The position numbers were made by a program, and so were the translations under genes. Below the pieces are notes generated by a model. That model did not search any database and was not told the origin of the DNA. It worked only from the letters and a program-made list of their open reading frames with translations. 64,000 nt of DNA from an uncultured Spirochaetales bacterium (lineage in GTDB: Bacteria > Spirochaetota > Spirochaetia > Sphaerochaetales > Sphaerochaetaceae): assembly GCA_949283305.1 (NCBI GenBank), contig CASDRU010000006.1, positions 248,001-312,000 of the forward strand. The letters run 5' to 3'. This document shows positions 61,619 through 64,000 of the stretch, one piece after another (position 1 is the stretch's first letter; every line of letters starts with the position of its first letter).

Positions 61619-62989
61619 TCAAGACATCATGCTTTTCTTATCAATTTCCTTGAATACTCTTCTCACAAATATGATTGCAAGTATTGCAAGGACGAGTTCT
61701 GCTACAGGCTGTGCAAATGAAAGTCCGAAAAGAGGATATATCCTGTTGAAAATTATAAGAAGAGGAATTTCAAGCACAATCTTCCTGCATATTGCGAATA
61801 TGAGCGAATAATGACCTTTTCCTGTAGACTGGAAAAGTCCTACGGATATGAAATCAAGAGTAAGGAACGGCAGTGCCAGACAGAATCCTCTGAGCAGACT
61901 GGATCCCATTTTTACAATCTCATCATTGTCCATGAAAATCTCTGTAAGCTGAGGTGCAAACAGAAGGAAAAGCATCATCATCAGGAGCATGAAAGCAAGC
62001 GACATACGGATTGTGAATATATATGATTTCTTGAATCGCTCTCCGTTGCCCGCGGCCCAACTGTAGCTTAAGATTGGCATTATCCCCTGTGAAAGTCCAA
62101 AATTCATATTTGTTGGAACCTGGTTTATCTTCTGGGCAATACCCATTGCGGCAACTGCTGATGCTCCGAAGGCTGCAGTGAAATTGTTCAGTATTGTCAT
62201 TCCTGTGACATTCAAGAGATTCTGTATTGAAGAAGGAATTCCTACAGCACAGATTCCCTTTACTATGTTCTTTCTGAATGTGAGGTACTTTATATTCACG
62301 CATACAAACGTGCTTTTTCTCTTCAAGAAGATATATGTCAAAAAATACATGCATGCAAAGACATTTGATATGCATGTTGCAAGGCCGGCCCCTTCTGCTT
62401 TCATTCCCAGTCCCCAAGGAAGAATGAAGAACGGATCAAGAATCATATTCAATATACAGCCTGAAATCGTTCCTATGCTTGCATGCATTGCACTGCCCTC
62501 GCTGCGAACAAGATAGGCCATGACAACATTTATGATTGAAAAAGGAGCTCCTATGCTGACTGTCCAGAACATATAGCCCTCAGTAGCCTCTGCTGTAACG
62601 CTGTCTGCACCCAGCATCAAAAGAAGGCTGTCCATGCAGAAATATGAGAAAAAAGAAAAGAGCAAGGACAGGAAAAGAGATGCATAGAAACCGAAAACAG
62701 AGCTTCTCTTTACAGTCTCATAATCCTTTCTTCCAAGGGAGGAGCTCATCATATATGATGTTCCTACCCCGAAGAGGTTATTGACTGCATTGAATGCAAG
62801 AAGCACGGGGGCTGCAAGAGTAACTGCAGCATTCTCAACAGGGTCTGAAAGCATTCCTACAAAGAATGTGTCAGCAAGGTTATAAAGCACCATCACAAGG
62901 GATGAGAGAATTGTGGGAACAGTCAGTGTCAGTACGGCCCTTGAGATTTTAGCATTCTCAAAAAGATCCAGTCTTTTTTCATCCAGCAT
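61619..62989 (-). CDS. MATE-family efflux pump 2
   Basis: 456 residues, 12 membrane segments. MATE motifs: LTVPTILSSLVMVLYNLADTFFVG at the start, NAVNNLFGVGTSYMMSSSLGRKD and, in the second half, MGIAQKINQVPTNMNFGLSQG. Distinct from MATE 1, so not a recent duplication. Ribosome site AGAGAAGG. Follows the 103-residue gene by 20 nt, possibly cotranscribed. Substrate unknown. Confidence 0.92.
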   Translation of the reverse strand: MLDEKRLDLFENAKISRAVLTLTVPTILSSLVMVLYNLADTFFVGMLSDPVENAAVTLAAPVLLAFNAVNNLFGVGTSYMMSSSLGRKDYETVKRSSVFGFYASLFLSLLFSFFSYFCMDSLLLMLGADSVTAEATEGYMFWTVSIGAPFSIINVVMAYLVRSEGSAMHASIGTISGCILNMILDPFFILPWGLGMKAEGAGLATCISNVFACMYFLTYIFLKRKSTFVCVNIKYLTFRKNIVKGICAVGIPSSIQNLLNVTGMTILNNFTAAFGASAVAAMGIAQKINQVPTNMNFGLSQGIMPILSYSWAAGNGERFKKSYIFTIRMSLAFMLLMMMLFLLFAPQLTEIFMDNDEIVKMGSSLLRGFCLALPFLTLDFISVGLFQSTGKGHYSLIFAICRKIVLEIPLLIIFNRIYPLFGLSFAQPVAELVLAILAIIFVRRVFKEIDKKSMMS

Positions 62990-63009
62990 ATTACCTTCTC
63001 TTAAAGATC

Positions 63010-63321
63010 TCAGAAATCAAGCTTTCCATCAATGGAGACAGAAGTGTCTTTTATCAGGCGCGAAGGATCTGAAGCATAATATCCGATCTTGTCAAGGGAA
63101 AAATCCCCATGATAGGATGCAGATACATCCAGATCAAGATTTGCCTCTTTATTCTCTTCGTTTTCCATCTCCTCAATCTCAAGATCTATTTCCTCTCCGT
63201 GTTTTTCCTCAAGCGGATAGATATCCGCACTTATCTCATAAAAAATGAGGAAAAGGGTCAGCATCACGCAAAAAAGGAGACAAAAAAGGATAATGGATGC
63301 TCTTCTGAGTTTTCTATTCAC
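63010..63321 (-). CDS. Small membrane-anchored acidic protein, unknown
   Basis: 103 residues from GTG 63321. One N-terminal membrane helix (about 8-30) then an acidic extracytoplasmic region (EEIDLEIEEMENEENKEAN) and a short C-terminal domain. No family recognised. Start is 8 nt after TATATT and lacks a Shine-Dalgarno, a leaderless type. Precedes the MATE 2 gene. Confidence 0.6.
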   Translation of the reverse strand: MNRKLRRASIILFCLLFCVMLTLFLIFYEISADIYPLEEKHGEEIDLEIEEMENEENKEANLDLDVSASYHGDFSLDKIGYYASDPSRLIKDTSVSIDGKLDF

Positions 63322-63329
63322 AGCATAAT

Positions 63330-63364
63330 AATATAAAAAGGGACTGAGGCATTGCCTAGTCCCC
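63330..63364 (-). terminator. 5'-nucleotidase terminator nested with the next promoter
   Basis: Minus-strand hairpin: 6-bp outer stem (63358-63363 with 63340-63345) plus 4-bp inner stem, then five U (63335-63339). TAGGCA (63353-63358) and TATATT (63330-63335), 17 bp apart, form the promoter of the downstream 103-residue gene within the same bases. Confidence 0.65.
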
Positions 63365-63387
63365 TAAATGTTTTTTTCCTGTATTTG

Positions 63388-64000
63388 TCACTTTACAGGG
63401 TAGTTTGCGCTAAGATAGTCAGCAAAAATTTCATTGAGAACTCTTCCTTCCTGGACAACCTTGCCAAACATTGTATATCCATCTCCGCCTGCTGCCATGA
63501 AGTCGTTTGTAGCAACAAGGTATGTCTCATCCTTGTCAATCGGCTGACCGTTTAAAAGAACATTCAGGATTCTCTCTCCCACCGGATTCTCGATGTTATA
63601 CACTACAGTGAGGTCTGTCTGGCTGAATGCTCCATTTTCCTCTGGAAGAACTGAATATCCCCATTCAAGGGCTTCATAAACCTCTGCTCCTGTTATCTCG
63701 CATACATTGAGGACATTTGTGAAAGGAAGTGTGTCATTGACCATTCCGAGTGTGACATCGCCTTTCTTGATGCTTGCCCTGATTCCTCCGCCGTTTACAA
63801 TTGTGAAATCAGCGCCGCTTTCCTCAGTAAGAGCCTTGCAGACAAGATCTGAAAGATTTGTCTTTCTTGTTCTTACATTGCTTCTCTCTCCGTCCAGATC
63901 CTCATCAACTGTTGCAATTACGCGGCTTAACGCCTCGTCAAGCTTTGCATTCACACTGTCAATATATGCAAGCACCTGAGCATCATCATCAATCTCACTT
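63388..64000 (-). CDS. 5'-nucleotidase/UshA-family hydrolase, C-terminal part (5' truncated by window)
   Basis: The frame is open to the window edge, so only about 203 C-terminal residues are seen. 5_nucleotid_C domain: NLSDLVCKALTEESGADFTI, VNGGGIRASIKKGDVTLG, PFTNVLNVCEITGAEVYEAL, then TDLTVVYNIENPVGERI and TNDFMAAGGDGYTMFG with the substrate-stacking Phe/Tyr region. The N-terminal metallophosphatase domain and export signal are outside. Releases phosphate from nucleotides or related compounds, normally outside the cytoplasm. Confidence 0.9.
   Translation of the reverse strand, partial: SEIDDDAQVLAYIDSVNAKLDEALSRVIATVDEDLDGERSNVRTRKTNLSDLVCKALTEESGADFTIVNGGGIRASIKKGDVTLGMVNDTLPFTNVLNVCEITGAEVYEALEWGYSVLPEENGAFSQTDLTVVYNIENPVGERILNVLLNGQPIDKDETYLVATNDFMAAGGDGYTMFGKVVQEGRVLNEIFADYLSANYPVK

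Noticed and set aside
37386-62989. The two MATE genes as a duplicated mobile segment
   Set aside because: The proteins differ clearly in sequence, have different neighbours, and no flanking repeats were seen.

Overview
The window is a gene-dense bacterial chromosome segment of moderate-to-low GC, rich in AGA/AGG arginine codons, with very short intergenic gaps and many 1 to 8 nt gene overlaps. Gene content and style suggest a spirochaete, perhaps Sphaerochaeta-like. The clues are small spirochaete-style hypothetical proteins and two substrate-binding proteins whose signal peptides end in an FAGG-x-KE junction instead of a lipobox cysteine. This placement is inference from recollection of protein style; no 16S gene is present. 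No phage, insertion sequence or CRISPR array was found.

Layout. 1-3.4 kb: 3' part of polyphosphate kinase, a nicotinamidase-type hydrolase with a CTG start, an N-acetylhexosamine 1-kinase-like gene (-) and a PocR-AraC regulator (+). 3.4-7.3 kb: a complete PTS on the minus strand (EIIA, EI, HPr, NagE-like EIICB). 7.4-17.5 kb: one long minus-strand ilv-leu operon, ilvN-ilvC-leuA-leuC-leuD-leuB-ilvD-ilvB plus a uridine-kinase-like gene, preceded by a 21-residue Ile/Leu/Val-rich leader peptide and a classical attenuator. 17.5-22.1 kb: a BMP-type (nucleoside-like) ABC importer. 22.4-27.9 kb: methyltransferase, AzlCD branched-chain amino acid exporter, ABC-F ATPase, tRNA-Leu, TatD nuclease and hypotheticals. 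28-34.5 kb: class II aldolase, infC-rpmI-rplT, a coiled-coil gene, a 6S RNA gene, a TPR protein with a His/Cys-rich tail, tsaE-tsaB-trxB. 34.6-42 kb: glgA-glgC, a MATE pump, ilvE, a Nudix hydrolase, a membrane protein and NnrE-NnrD. 42-47.3 kb: a TPP-riboswitch-controlled thiBPQ importer, then a beta-barrel-like protein and a caspase-like lipoprotein. 47.3-64 kb: uvrB, htrA, methyltransferase, apbE and a PfkB-like protein, glnS, HD protein, rRNA-methyltransferase-like protein, phosphohexomutase, galE, diaminopropionate ammonia-lyase, tRNA-Asn, a second MATE pump, and the 3' end of a 5'-nucleotidase.

How it works together. Branched-chain amino acid metabolism is spread over the window (attenuated synthesis operon, ilvE, AzlCD export). 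PTS, NahK-like kinase, aldolase, glycogen synthesis, phosphohexomutase and GalE form a sugar uptake and storage set. The most striking cross-cutting signal is regulatory. About a dozen genes that start transcription units lack a Shine-Dalgarno site and instead have a -10 box ending only 6-9 nt before the start codon, which predicts leaderless mRNAs. Several of these promoters are divergent and interlocked in about 55 bp, or nested in the terminator of the preceding gene. Start sites were revised by this rule or by Shine-Dalgarno position where noted.
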